Assembly: GCA_015075305.1 (NCBI GenBank)
Contig: JABTUS010000007.1
Span: forward strand, 62,001 to 126,000
Length of the DNA stretch: 64,000 nucleotides
Reading direction: 5' to 3'
DNA from: Opitutaceae bacterium
GTDB lineage: Bacteria > Verrucomicrobiota > Verrucomicrobiia > Opitutales > Opitutaceae
The notes below the pieces were generated by a model, which ran no database searches, was not told the DNA's origin, and worked only from the letters and a program-made list of their open reading frames with translations. Position numbers and translations under genes: made by a program. Position 1 is the stretch's first letter; each line of letters begins with the position of its first letter. Positions 56,363 through 64,000 of the stretch are shown one piece after another.

Positions 56363-59065
56363 TCAGGCGTTGGCTATGATGGCGTCCACCACGTTGCCGT
56401 TTCCGCGCAGTGCCTTTTCGCGCTGATCGAAATGCGCGCCCGAACTCGACGCGCAGTAGAGCATTTCGCGAGAGGCGACGTTGCGCATGGTCACGATCAA
56501 TGGACGGCGCTCGTCCGTGTGGTAGTAGGTGAACTGCGAATACTTCGTCCCAACCAGCTTCTCCGGTTCGGGGTGACTCATGACGGCATCCTTCGCCGCA
56601 TCCGGGATCGGAAAATCCCGGCTCAGGTCCTCGATGTCGGACCGGTCACTCTGACGGAGCAGGAACAGGATGCGGCTGTTGCCCAGGACCGCGCCACGGA
56701 TGTCGGACGCTTTGAACTGCTCGTAGTTCTGCACGGTCGCGACGTTCCAAACATTGTATTTGCGGAGCTGCTGGTAGGACTCGCGCAGCACTTTCTTGCC
56801 GGACGGCACGAGCGAGAAGCGCGCAACTTCCTCAAAGATGTTCCGCTTCCGCAGCGCGCGTGGCAGCCGCATCATGTGCGACCGGGTATAATTCGCGATC
56901 AGGAAGGCCGCCGCCGCTTTGAGTTCCTCTGCCGACTCCGGGATGTAGCCCAGTTCAAAGTGCGCGATCTTGCCCGTGAGCGACACATTCGAAACGCCAT
57001 CGAAGAGTTCACCGTAGCTGCCACCCGATGACCACGGCTCAAGGAGCGTGGCGAGGTAACGCATTTCCTCGGCGTGCGGCCCGGAGGCCTCGGCGGAAAG
57101 CAATTCCTGCAACTGGCCATGTTGCGGCATTTCGGCCGGCGTGAGCCGGGCGAACACGAGGTCGCGGATTTGTTGCGCGCCAGCACCGTCCTTCGCGAAA
57201 CGGACCACGTCGCCTTCGTCGGCTGAAGCCGCAAAGGCCGACGCTTCATCTCCCCGACGTTGCTCCCATTCGGCAAACTCGAGGAACGCATCGAGCCCGG
57301 TCGCCTGCGGCCCCATCCGGGTGCGACGATACAGGTCAAGGGCGTAGGCCCGCCGCGCCATGGCCGTCGTTTCCTCGGGGTGACGATTGAAATACCACCG
57401 CGCGAAATCCTCGTAGAGGCGGCCAATGGCGTTCGCCAGGAGCGCCTGCCGGAGCTTGTTGCGGTCTTCGTCTTTCGACTGACCGACCATGAGCATCGGG
57501 AGCGCCGCCGCCGCGCTGAGGTGCAACCCGGACAGCGGCAGGCCTCGCGTGTCGAGGTAGTTCATGGTCAGCTTGCCGTTCGCCTGGACGATGATCGGCT
57601 CCGCCGCCGGATCGACGGTCTTCGCGTAGGTGGTGTAAGACTCACCTTCCTCCACGATCATCGTGTAGGCGTAGAACGGTTCCGTCTGGGTCAGAATATC
57701 GATGACGTTGACGCTCTTGCCAGAACCCGTGGTCCCGATGACGACCGCGTTTTGCGGCGTCTGGTTGTTGCCCTCGCCGAAAAACGTCCGTCCCCCGACG
57801 AGATTTCCGTTGGGCCCCTCAAAAAGGAACTCCGCCTGATCGAGGTGGCCCACCGGCGTTGACGAGAAGGGCAGGATGTTCGCGACGAGCGCGTCGTCGT
57901 AGTCATGCCAGAGCGAGTCGTAGCGGCTGAACGACCAGCCGGGCCACGTGCAGTAAAAGAAATTTCGCGCGGAGGGTTCGAGGGCGGGCTCATAAGCCTG
58001 CGCCCGCTCCATGCTGCCGACCGCGGCCTTGAGCGCGGTCAGCTTTGCCCGCAGGTCTTCCCGGTTCCGATCCCATGCGCGGATGATATACTGGATGCGG
58101 TAGGGTGAGCTGTCGCCGTTGCTGTAGCGGGCGATCTTCGCGGCCTTCGTCCGCATCGCCGCGAGGAGCTTCACCTTCTTCAGGCTCTCATAGTCGCCTT
58201 CGACGCGGTTCAGCTCCTTCTGCTCTTTCTCGATCAGCTCTTCCACATCGACCGACTCGATGTTGACGGTGATGGCGTAGTCCCGGAAGCCGAGCTTCGT
58301 CAGGAGGTAGGCGAGGCTCGGGCGGGTCCGCTTCGGCAGCGACTTGAGCACCAGCATCCCGTGGTAGCAGCCATCGAGATAAAAACCGGTGTCGGGCTTC
58401 TCCAACGGGCGGCCTTCGCCGAGCCAGCAGTTTTCCTGAATGGATTTCTGGGGATCGAAGAACTCCAGCGGATCGGTGACTTTCTGCTCCGGCAGCGACG
58501 GATTGAGGAACTCCAGGTAATGCAGGAAGTGATCGGCATCGGTCATCGGCCGCACCTGACCGCCGCTCCCGCCAAAGAGCGCCTGCAGGAACTGCCCGAT
58601 TTGGTTGAACTGCTCGGCATAGGTGCCAAGCAGCGCCTCCCGGGGCAGTCGGCCGGCATTCTTGCCGAGCACCGCCGCATCGACCGGCGTCGTGAAATAC
58701 AGGCGGAGACGCTCCCGCCGAAGTGCCCCAGATTCGACCATGCGCCAGTAGCGCACGAACCGCTCGTTGCGCTGGCGCTTGCTCCATTCGTTGTTCGCGA
58801 GCGTGGCCGTGTCTTCCCGGTAGCGCTGGAGCGGCTTCCGGAAGTCGGAATCGTTCGTCCACTGCACCTGCATCCGCCAACCGGGTTTCAGCACCGAGAG
58901 CAGCGCGACCAGGTCGGACTCGAATGCGTTGTGATGGACCGGATCGGCATGTTCCAAATCGGGGGCAATGACCTCAAATCCACGCGCGATGAAACCGCCG
59001 CGATGGAGGCCTTCGAAGACAATCATGTCTTCGCCAAAGTAGCCGTCTGCGGGTTCGGTTCTCAT
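56363..59065 (-). CDS. trbE: TrbE/VirB4-like type IV secretion ATPase
   Basis: 900 residues, the size of VirB4/TrbE. ATPase at the base of the channel, needed for pilus assembly and substrate transfer. The N-terminal VirB4 domain (to about 400) is followed by the ATPase domain with Walker A GTTGSGKS at about 443-451. The Walker B region near residue 740 reads RNIFEEVARF, with Glu-Glu where most VirB4 proteins have Asp-Glu. The C-terminal motif LLRQSDRSDIEDLSRDFPIP is also of the family. It overlaps the upstream membrane protein gene by four bases. Confidence 0.9.
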   Translation of the reverse strand: MRTEPADGYFGEDMIVFEGLHRGGFIARGFEVIAPDLEHADPVHHNAFESDLVALLSVLKPGWRMQVQWTNDSDFRKPLQRYREDTATLANNEWSKRQRNERFVRYWRMVESGALRRERLRLYFTTPVDAAVLGKNAGRLPREALLGTYAEQFNQIGQFLQALFGGSGGQVRPMTDADHFLHYLEFLNPSLPEQKVTDPLEFFDPQKSIQENCWLGEGRPLEKPDTGFYLDGCYHGMLVLKSLPKRTRPSLAYLLTKLGFRDYAITVNIESVDVEELIEKEQKELNRVEGDYESLKKVKLLAAMRTKAAKIARYSNGDSSPYRIQYIIRAWDRNREDLRAKLTALKAAVGSMERAQAYEPALEPSARNFFYCTWPGWSFSRYDSLWHDYDDALVANILPFSSTPVGHLDQAEFLFEGPNGNLVGGRTFFGEGNNQTPQNAVVIGTTGSGKSVNVIDILTQTEPFYAYTMIVEEGESYTTYAKTVDPAAEPIIVQANGKLTMNYLDTRGLPLSGLHLSAAAALPMLMVGQSKDEDRNKLRQALLANAIGRLYEDFARWYFNRHPEETTAMARRAYALDLYRRTRMGPQATGLDAFLEFAEWEQRRGDEASAFAASADEGDVVRFAKDGAGAQQIRDLVFARLTPAEMPQHGQLQELLSAEASGPHAEEMRYLATLLEPWSSGGSYGELFDGVSNVSLTGKIAHFELGYIPESAEELKAAAAFLIANYTRSHMMRLPRALRKRNIFEEVARFSLVPSGKKVLRESYQQLRKYNVWNVATVQNYEQFKASDIRGAVLGNSRILFLLRQSDRSDIEDLSRDFPIPDAAKDAVMSHPEPEKLVGTKYSQFTYYHTDERRPLIVTMRNVASREMLYCASSSGAHFDQREKALRGNGNVVDAIIANA

Positions 59066-59667
59066 GCGACTTCCTCCCCTCGTTCTGCCAACGCTTCTTC
59101 CAGCATGTCCTCCGTGACCGTGAGTTGCTCCTGCAACCGATCATAGTCGGCGCGCGCCACCACGGGTTGCCCACGCTTCTTCTGTTCGGCTTCCTTGTGG
59201 CCGGTCATCTCCCCAACCGGGCGAGCGTTCGCGCCGAAATGACGGGCCGTTCCGAGACTCGCGCGGTGTGAGCGCACCGCCGGCTCGGGCGCGTCCGCCT
59301 CAGGGGCCAGCGGCGACCCAGCGGCGGCGAAGGGGTTCGCCGGCCGCCGGGCGCGCGGGCCGAATTGGAAGGAGAGCAGACCTGACTCGACCAACGCGGA
59401 TTCGAAGAAATCGGTATCGTAGTGCTCCGGCTTGTTGTTTTTCAGCGTGAACACATACGTGACCGACAGCGCGCAGAGCACGACGCCCACCAGCAGGCAC
59501 AACAGCAGCGACACCCCAAAGATCCCCCAGAGGAAGATCACCATCAGGATCGTCGCGCCGCCGGAGCCCAGTAGATACCAACCGGAATTCCCGGTCATGC
59601 CGAGGAACTCGCCGGAGGACTGTGCGCCCTGATTGGCGTCGTGCTCGTTGAGATGCGTCGAGTGCAT
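59062..59667 (-). CDS. Membrane protein, VirB3/TrbD-like position
   Basis: 201 residues. Two adjacent membrane helices (YLLGSGGATILMVIFLWGIF and VSLLLCLLVGVVLCALSVTY, about 31-75) are followed by a hydrophilic C-terminal region ending in a coiled coil (RLQEQLTVTEDMLEEALAER). Between pilin and VirB4 genes, two helices match VirB3/TrbD, but the ~120-residue soluble tail is much longer than those ~100-residue proteins. Confidence 0.65.
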   Translation of the reverse strand: MHSTHLNEHDANQGAQSSGEFLGMTGNSGWYLLGSGGATILMVIFLWGIFGVSLLLCLLVGVVLCALSVTYVFTLKNNKPEHYDTDFFESALVESGLLSFQFGPRARRPANPFAAAGSPLAPEADAPEPAVRSHRASLGTARHFGANARPVGEMTGHKEAEQKKRGQPVVARADYDRLQEQLTVTEDMLEEALAERGEEVA

Positions 59668-59688
59668 GGGACGCGGAACCGGTTTCGA

Positions 59689-60102
59689 TCAGGGCGAGAA
59701 GGTGCCGACGTTGGAGGCTTCGATCCCCATGTTGCTCCACATCGTCCGCACGATGGCGAAGGCGAGCCCGCTCACCATGGCGCCCGCGAAGGCCCATTTC
59801 GCGATGGACTGCCGGCCCATCATCATGGCGACACCGGCTGCCACGATGCCGACCGCGGCGAACGTCCCGCTCAGATACATGATGATCGCGTTGCCCGCCT
59901 CCGTGGCGGTGCGCAGATCGACCGCTTGCGCGTGGGCGAGCGTCGGCCAGGCCAGCATGGCCCCGAACCACACCGCAAGTTTCTGCAACGAGCTGACCGG
60001 CGCGTGCGGCCGGCTTTCCGAATACAGGTGCAGCGCCCTCATCATCATCGCCACACCGAGACTGAACGCCACATAGGGCGTTAGGTGGACCAAGGTTGTC
60101 AT
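59689..60102 (-). CDS. trbC: TrbC/VirB2-like pilin
   Basis: 137 residues; the ATG at 60102 is preceded by GGAG at a good distance. Processed pilins of this family have two membrane helices: here MYLSGTFAAVGIVAAGVAMM and AKWAFAGAMVSGLAFAIVRT, after an N-terminal hydrophobic leader with a likely cleavage at LAHA-QAVDL. First gene of the secretion operon, so the promoter should lie between it and the metal genes at 60338. Confidence 0.75.
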   Translation of the reverse strand: MTTLVHLTPYVAFSLGVAMMMRALHLYSESRPHAPVSSLQKLAVWFGAMLAWPTLAHAQAVDLRTATEAGNAIIMYLSGTFAAVGIVAAGVAMMMGRQSIAKWAFAGAMVSGLAFAIVRTMWSNMGIEASNVGTFSP

Positions 60103-60337
60103 GTTGCTCTCCGTTTTTAGATGCCGGCGCTTGTGGGGGCCGAATCCCGCGAAGTTCACCCGGCACTCAATGCGTGACGGGAAACCCCATGGGCAAAGAA
60201 ACAAAATCCCTTCCCGCCTATCGCAATGCGGCGGTCATACCGAGATTTCGGTAGGCCCAACTGTGGAACCGAAACCGAGTTTATTCCCAGCAGGACGGGG
60301 TGACAACGACCCCTCTCCATGCAGGGTTCTCTGTTAT

Positions 60338-60826
60338 TCAGGAACCGTGGGCTACCAGCGCCGCCTTAACCACAGCTTTCACGTTGCCCAAACAACATGA
60401 GCCCTGTGGATTGCGAATTTCACAGGCGCAAAGACCGGCCTTCATTTCGCTGGCGATGCGCTCAACAACGGTGGACTTCCCCGAGGCCGCAATTTCCTCC
60501 CGCACCATCGCCGGCGTAAAGCCGAAGCAGTAACACACAGGGGCGTTCTCCGCGTCCTTCTGAGTTATGGGCCGCCGCACGTTAGCTTTCGTCAAAGTAA
60601 GCCCGCCGACTGAAAAATAAACGACCTGGCACTCCGGCGTTCCGCAAAAATAGAACGCCCCATGATTTACCGCCGTAAGAAACTCCGGGCGGACCTGATG
60701 TTTGAGGGTGAGCGTGGAAACGGTCCGGCCCGGACGTTTGCACTGTGGGCAGAACGCCTTGGTCTTAGCTTGAGGGGCTCCCTCCGTCGCTGAAGCGCTC
60801 TTTTCGGGTGAACAACAATCGGACAT
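60338..60826 (-). CDS. Putative iron-sulfur metallochaperone (CopZ-like)
   Basis: 162 residues. The N-terminal domain has zinc-type cysteines Cys26, Cys29, Cys61 and Cys66 (FCPQCK, FCGTPEC). The C-terminal domain has CYCFGFT (Cys98, Cys100) and GLCACEIRNPQGSCCLG (Cys133, 135, 144, 145), a BFD/CopZ-like [2Fe-2S] pattern. Archaeal CopZ with this layout delivers copper. Genes of this type often lie next to merT; it follows the MerT-like gene after 12 bases, so it probably handles mercury or copper in the cytoplasm. Confidence 0.75.
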   Translation of the reverse strand: MSDCCSPEKSASATEGAPQAKTKAFCPQCKRPGRTVSTLTLKHQVRPEFLTAVNHGAFYFCGTPECQVVYFSVGGLTLTKANVRRPITQKDAENAPVCYCFGFTPAMVREEIAASGKSTVVERIASEMKAGLCACEIRNPQGSCCLGNVKAVVKAALVAHGS

Positions 60827-60838
60827 TGCTGGAATGAG

Positions 60839-61432
60839 TTATTTGAGCGGCTCGGCTTTGAATCCCGTGCCGTCGATATGGGCGATCAGCGTTGCTTGCG
60901 AGACCACGGCGGCGTCGTAAGTGATTTCGGCTTCCTTGGTGGCGTAGCGCACCGCAGCGGAGCGAACCCCCGCGACCCGCTGCAATGTGCCCTCAATCCC
61001 GACCGCACATGCCGCACAATCCATACTTGGAATTCGCACCCGGAGCACCGACCCACCTGCTGTGGTGGTCGAAGCGGGACGCGCTCGATCAGCTACGCTA
61101 CGCGCCGCTTCGGGGAATAGCGCGACTCCGGCGACGACAAGCGTGCAAAAGCTCAGAAGCACCAACGGCCAGCGCTTCGCCGGTAGCCTCGCACACGCAG
61201 CGTCAGCGGCGCATTGCAGCCGTCGAGCGCGGATGGCCAGAAACCATGCGACTATCAGCAATCCCACCGTGACTCCCAGGAAAATGGGGCGTGAAGCCGC
61301 AAACCAACCCGCGGCGGCAAAACTCCCAAGCCCTAAAGCGACGGCGGCCAGCGGACCAATGCAACACAACGAAGCGGCCAGAGCGGACAGGAGCCCGCCT
61401 GCCAGAATCCACGATTGCTTTGCCGATTTCAT
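60839..61432 (-). CDS. merT: MerT-like mercuric ion transporter fused to an HMA domain
   Basis: 197 residues. The N-terminal part has the MerT membrane signature, with vicinal Cys23-Cys24 in SLCCIGPL in the first helix, further helices and a Cys74/Cys80 pair on the cytoplasmic side. A C-terminal heavy-metal-associated domain begins near 130 with MDCAACAVGIEG (Cys139, Cys142), the fold of periplasmic MerP. The fusion joins binding and import of Hg(II). No mercuric reductase is in the window. Divergent from merR with a shared operator. Confidence 0.85.
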   Translation of the reverse strand: MKSAKQSWILAGGLLSALAASLCCIGPLAAVALGLGSFAAAGWFAASRPIFLGVTVGLLIVAWFLAIRARRLQCAADAACARLPAKRWPLVLLSFCTLVVAGVALFPEAARSVADRARPASTTTAGGSVLRVRIPSMDCAACAVGIEGTLQRVAGVRSAAVRYATKEAEITYDAAVVSQATLIAHIDGTGFKAEPLK

Positions 61433-61440
61433 GAACGCAG

Positions 61441-61470
61441 CTTACACTCTATACCATAGTATAAGGTCAA
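61441..61470 (-). promoter_or_regulatory. MerR-type operator and mer promoter
   Basis: Read on the minus strand, TTGACC (61470-61465) and TGTAAG (61446-61441) are separated by an 18-bp spacer that contains the palindrome TATACCATAGTATA. An overlong spacer with a dyad between -35 and -10 is the hallmark of MerR-activated promoters. Confidence 0.75.
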
Positions 61471-61481
61471 CCCACACCATC

Positions 61482-61898
61482 ATGACCATCGGAGAACTTG
61501 CCAAACAGGCGGGAGTGAACGTCCAGACGGTGAGGTATTACGAACGCGTAAAGCTGTTCCCCGCAACCCACCGGTGGCCAGGGTCCGGTTACCGTGACTT
61601 TGACGACGACGCGTTGCGGCGCCTCCGCTTCATCCTATCAGTCAAGGAACTCGGCTTCACCCTCCGCGAGATCAAGGAGTTGATCGACCTGCAAATTCTT
61701 CCCGGCGAATCGTGCGCCGAAGTGAAACAACTGCTCGAATCAAAACGGGACGAAATCGACCGACGAATGAAGGAAATGAAGCGGTTGCGTCGCAATTTGG
61801 ATGAACTTGTCGACGCGTGCCAGGCGCGTAGCACAGATGCGACCTGCCCCGCACTCTGGGCAATGATGACTCGCGCGGAAAAAGCACCGAAGCGCTGA
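61482..61898 (+). CDS. merR: MerR, mercury-responsive transcriptional regulator
   Basis: 138 residues from ATG at 61482. An N-terminal winged helix-turn-helix (MTIGELAKQAGVNVQTVRYY) and long dimer helix are followed by Cys78, Cys113 (DACQAR) and Cys122 (ATCPAL). The spacing of 35 and 9 equals that of the Hg-binding Cys82, Cys117 and Cys126 of Tn501 MerR, so it should sense Hg(II). It represses and, with metal, activates the divergent merT promoter by DNA distortion. Confidence 0.93.
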   Translation: MTIGELAKQAGVNVQTVRYYERVKLFPATHRWPGSGYRDFDDDALRRLRFILSVKELGFTLREIKELIDLQILPGESCAEVKQLLESKRDEIDRRMKEMKRLRRNLDELVDACQARSTDATCPALWAMMTRAEKAPKR

Positions 61899-61951
61899 AA
61901 TCAACCAACCGTGTCCAATCCCTCCCACCCACGGGTGAGAACGCCCGGCCG

Positions 61952-62335
61952 TTATCGATCCAGATCTAACTCGATTTGTCCGCGTCGATTTCTCTCCATG
62001 CAGGTGAGCGGTTTGGTAAACCGAATTTCGACGGCGAACGTATCGGCTTCGTGCTCACGATCCGCTTGCAGCTCCGGTTGCGCGCGCACGCGCGCCAAGG
62101 TGTGTTCCTCAATCGCCAAGAACAGAGGCGCGAGGTTGTGGCCGCGCACGACCACCAACCAATCGCCGACCTCGATCTTGATCGTGTCCGGCTCCGCGTA
62201 ATCCCAGCGCGCCTCGACATAGTGCATCCACGGCAGATTCCGGCGCTGATCCTTGCCATCGTCGAACGTGACGTGGCTCGGGTTCGCGCCCGCATCGAAA
62301 TACAGCTTCGGTTTTCTGAGCGGAGCGCGTTCCAT
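61952..62335 (-). CDS. Conserved element protein coupled to the relaxase gene
   Basis: 127 residues from ATG at 62335, overlapping the relaxase TGA (ATGA). Beta-rich, with ANPSHVTFDDGKDQRRNLPW and IKIEVGDWLVVVRGHNLAPL. No named family. Coupling to the relaxase suggests a role in DNA processing or its control. A GTG one codon upstream is an alternative start. Confidence 0.7.
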   Translation of the reverse strand: MERAPLRKPKLYFDAGANPSHVTFDDGKDQRRNLPWMHYVEARWDYAEPDTIKIEVGDWLVVVRGHNLAPLFLAIEEHTLARVRAQPELQADREHEADTFAVEIRFTKPLTCMERNRRGQIELDLDR

Positions 62336-64000
62336 CACGCCTTCCTCCCTTCACCCTGAGCCGTTGCGAGCCCGCGCAGCTTCCTGACGGCGCTGTGCCA
62401 GGCTTCCCGCACGCCAGCCCGCAGACCGCGTGTGGCCCTCGGGGCAAGTCGCTCATCGAGCGTGAGCCGATGCCGGGCCATGAACTCCGTGGCCAATTCG
62501 CGGCCCGGATCGGGCCGCGCGAGCCGGCTCAGGATTTCCGCCTTGTTGGAAAGATAGATGGCATGAGCGCCACGATAGCGGGTGTTGCCGACGTAGAATT
62601 GGCGACGGGCCAGCGCCCGCATGGCGACCTCGCCCAAGACCAGCAGCGATTCCTCCGACGTGCTGCCCTGCGAACGGTAGGACGTAAGCGCGTGACCGTA
62701 GGTCCACGCGGCAAACGTGCGAGGCAGCTCCCGCCCATCGGTGAACACGATGCGATCCGCTTTCGGATCGACCTGCGCCACCTCCTTGAAATCGCCGTTC
62801 GCGAATCCCGCATCGTCTTCCCGCCCGCGAATCAAGAGCCGGTCGCCCACGGACACGGCGAGCGATTGCGCCCGGCCCACTTCGAACGCCGCCCGTTGCT
62901 TGCGGGTGATCTTCGCCTCTCGACCCTTGGGACCGCGCACCCGCAGACCATCGGGCAGGACGGCGATGACCTCAGCCGCGACGCCTCGCTTGAAAAAGCG
63001 CGTATCCCGCGCGAACAGCAACCGGTCGCCGGGGCGGTATTGGTCCCAATGGATCTTCTGCTCCTCCGTCCACGTGAGCGGTTTCACGGCCTCGCGCGTG
63101 ACCTCGGCTTCGCCCAGCAGGCCCGCCTGTCGGAGCGCGGGCCGCACCTGCGCATTGAAGCGCTCGATTTCCTCCCAGAACGGAATCACCACGAGCGTTT
63201 CGATCCCACGCATCCGATTGCCCACATAGTGCTCCGCCGCCTGGGCAAACATGGCGTTGTCGTCCGCCGCCTCACGGATCAAACCGCGCCGGTCGGCAAA
63301 GCCGAAGGCCTCGGCGACGGCTCCGGTGGCGAGCAGACGGCTGAAGCGCCGGTCCGCCTCGTTGCGCTGGCGTAGGACTTCGGCGAGTCGAACGACCGGC
63401 GTTCCGGAATGCCGGATGACGTTTCGGAGCGCGTCGCCCCGCTGCACGCTGTAATGCTGCTTCGTATCCCCCACGAGGAGCAGTCGCGCGCGGACCTCGG
63501 TCGCGATCCGCGTGACCTGATCCAATTGCTGCGTCGAAAGGAGCCCGGCTTCGTCGATCAACACGACCCGGCCGGCCGCCTGCGCCTGCATCGTTTCGCT
63601 GACGAGGAAGCGTTGCACCGTATCCGCCTGTTCCAGGCCACTGGCCAGCATGGCATCCCGCGCCCGGGTGGTCGGGGCGAGCGGAAGGAACCGAGTGCCG
63701 CCGGCCCCGAGGTGTGCGCGTTCGATGGCGGTCAACACGGTCGTCTTGCCCGTGCCGGCGTCGCCGATCAGGACGCTCAGAAAGTCCCGGCTTTCGAGCA
63801 GCGCGGTCGCGGCCGAACGCTGGCCGGCGGTCAGTTCTGGCGGAAGCTGCGTCGGATCGCCCAAAGGGAAGCGTTGGTTGCGGCCGACGCGCACGCGCTG
63901 CACCGCCGCGTCCTCTTCGCGCCGGATTGGCCGCAGGCTCATCTCGCCGTCCTTACGAATCGCATCCGGGTGGACTTCGAGCGCCTCGCGCAGTTCGCGC
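62335..64000 (-). CDS. TraI/TrwC-like relaxase-helicase, 5' end outside the window
   Basis: The frame is open to the right edge, so only the last ~555 residues are seen. They form a superfamily-1 helicase: Walker A in VLIGDAGTGKTTVLTAI, Walker B in VVLIDEAGLLS, motif III GDTKQHYSVQRGDALR and the C-terminal helicase motif ALTSYRSQGSTSEESLLVLG. The layout matches the helicase half of MobF-type conjugative relaxases. The nicking domain should lie to the right. It would nick and unwind the element's DNA for transfer through the secretion system encoded downstream. Confidence 0.85.
   Translation of the reverse strand, partial: RELREALEVHPDAIRKDGEMSLRPIRREEDAAVQRVRVGRNQRFPLGDPTQLPPELTAGQRSAATALLESRDFLSVLIGDAGTGKTTVLTAIERAHLGAGGTRFLPLAPTTRARDAMLASGLEQADTVQRFLVSETMQAQAAGRVVLIDEAGLLSTQQLDQVTRIATEVRARLLLVGDTKQHYSVQRGDALRNVIRHSGTPVVRLAEVLRQRNEADRRFSRLLATGAVAEAFGFADRRGLIREAADDNAMFAQAAEHYVGNRMRGIETLVVIPFWEEIERFNAQVRPALRQAGLLGEAEVTREAVKPLTWTEEQKIHWDQYRPGDRLLFARDTRFFKRGVAAEVIAVLPDGLRVRGPKGREAKITRKQRAAFEVGRAQSLAVSVGDRLLIRGREDDAGFANGDFKEVAQVDPKADRIVFTDGRELPRTFAAWTYGHALTSYRSQGSTSEESLLVLGEVAMRALARRQFYVGNTRYRGAHAIYLSNKAEILSRLARPDPGRELATEFMARHRLTLDERLAPRATRGLRAGVREAWHSAVRKLRGLATAQGEGRKA

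Noticed and set aside
60987-61898. 303-codon version of merR
   Set aside because: The extra N-terminus is antisense to the MerT-like gene and covers the operator; MTIGELAKQAGV at 61482 is the canonical MerR start.

Overview
The window looks like chromosome plus integrated mobile DNA from a GC-rich Verrucomicrobiota bacterium, most likely Opitutaceae-like. This rests on a TonB-dependent receptor with an N-terminal carboxypeptidase-regulatory-like domain, a sulfatase, and a secreted protein pairing an immunoglobulin-like domain with the GFVV/LIRAVGESL-type domain common in this phylum. No 16S gene is present, so the lineage is an inference.

Region 1 (1-12829) is ordinary chromosome: a TonB-dependent receptor (3' end outside the window), a divergent type I sulfatase, a repeat-rich intergenic stretch, an exported M20D amidohydrolase, glnD convergent with it, and valS divergent from glnD. 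Region 2 (12961-18910) is more AT-rich. It holds an exported subtilase broken by a one-base frameshift and by an IS4-family insertion with an 8-bp target duplication, a secreted Ig-like protein, a second truncated copy of the IS, and a tandem duplication of a palindromic repeat.

Region 3 (19021-39900) is an Rhs polymorphic-toxin locus. A TPR-like secreted protein is translationally coupled to a ~1935-residue exported Rhs protein with one internal TGA. Its HExxH tip is followed by a lipoprotein that is a candidate immunity protein. A second, 5'-truncated Rhs core carries a different tip with a JAB/DUF4329-like motif; its stop overlaps the start of an exported candidate immunity gene. A third core copy is riddled with one-base deletions and ends in a third broken tip, whose stop again overlaps a broken exported gene. 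Between them lie an unrelated Rhs core, an array of partial Rhs modules each preceded by a ~30-bp repeat, two copies of a RAYT-derived miniature element at Rhs breakpoints, and remnants of ISL3, IS21 and IS481-type elements. The layout suggests that tips, immunity genes and partial cores are shuffled by recombination.

Region 4 (40064-42427) holds hipBA with a perfect palindromic operator, then an attachment region with three copies of a tRNA 3'-end core. Region 5 (42523 to beyond 64000) is an integrative conjugative element: tyrosine integrase, AbiE toxin-antitoxin pair, small accessory genes, and a compact minus-strand P-type (Trb/VirB-like) type IV secretion operon running from the pilin at 60102 to a LuxR-type regulator at 47785. 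It also carries a mercury/metal module (merR, MerT-HMA fusion, Fe-S metallochaperone) and the helicase end of a TraI/TrwC-like relaxase that leaves the window. The operon ends with a Clp-type single-module AAA+ ATPase and a response regulator lacking the usual phosphoacceptor Asp. No VirB11 or VirD4 lies inside the window.
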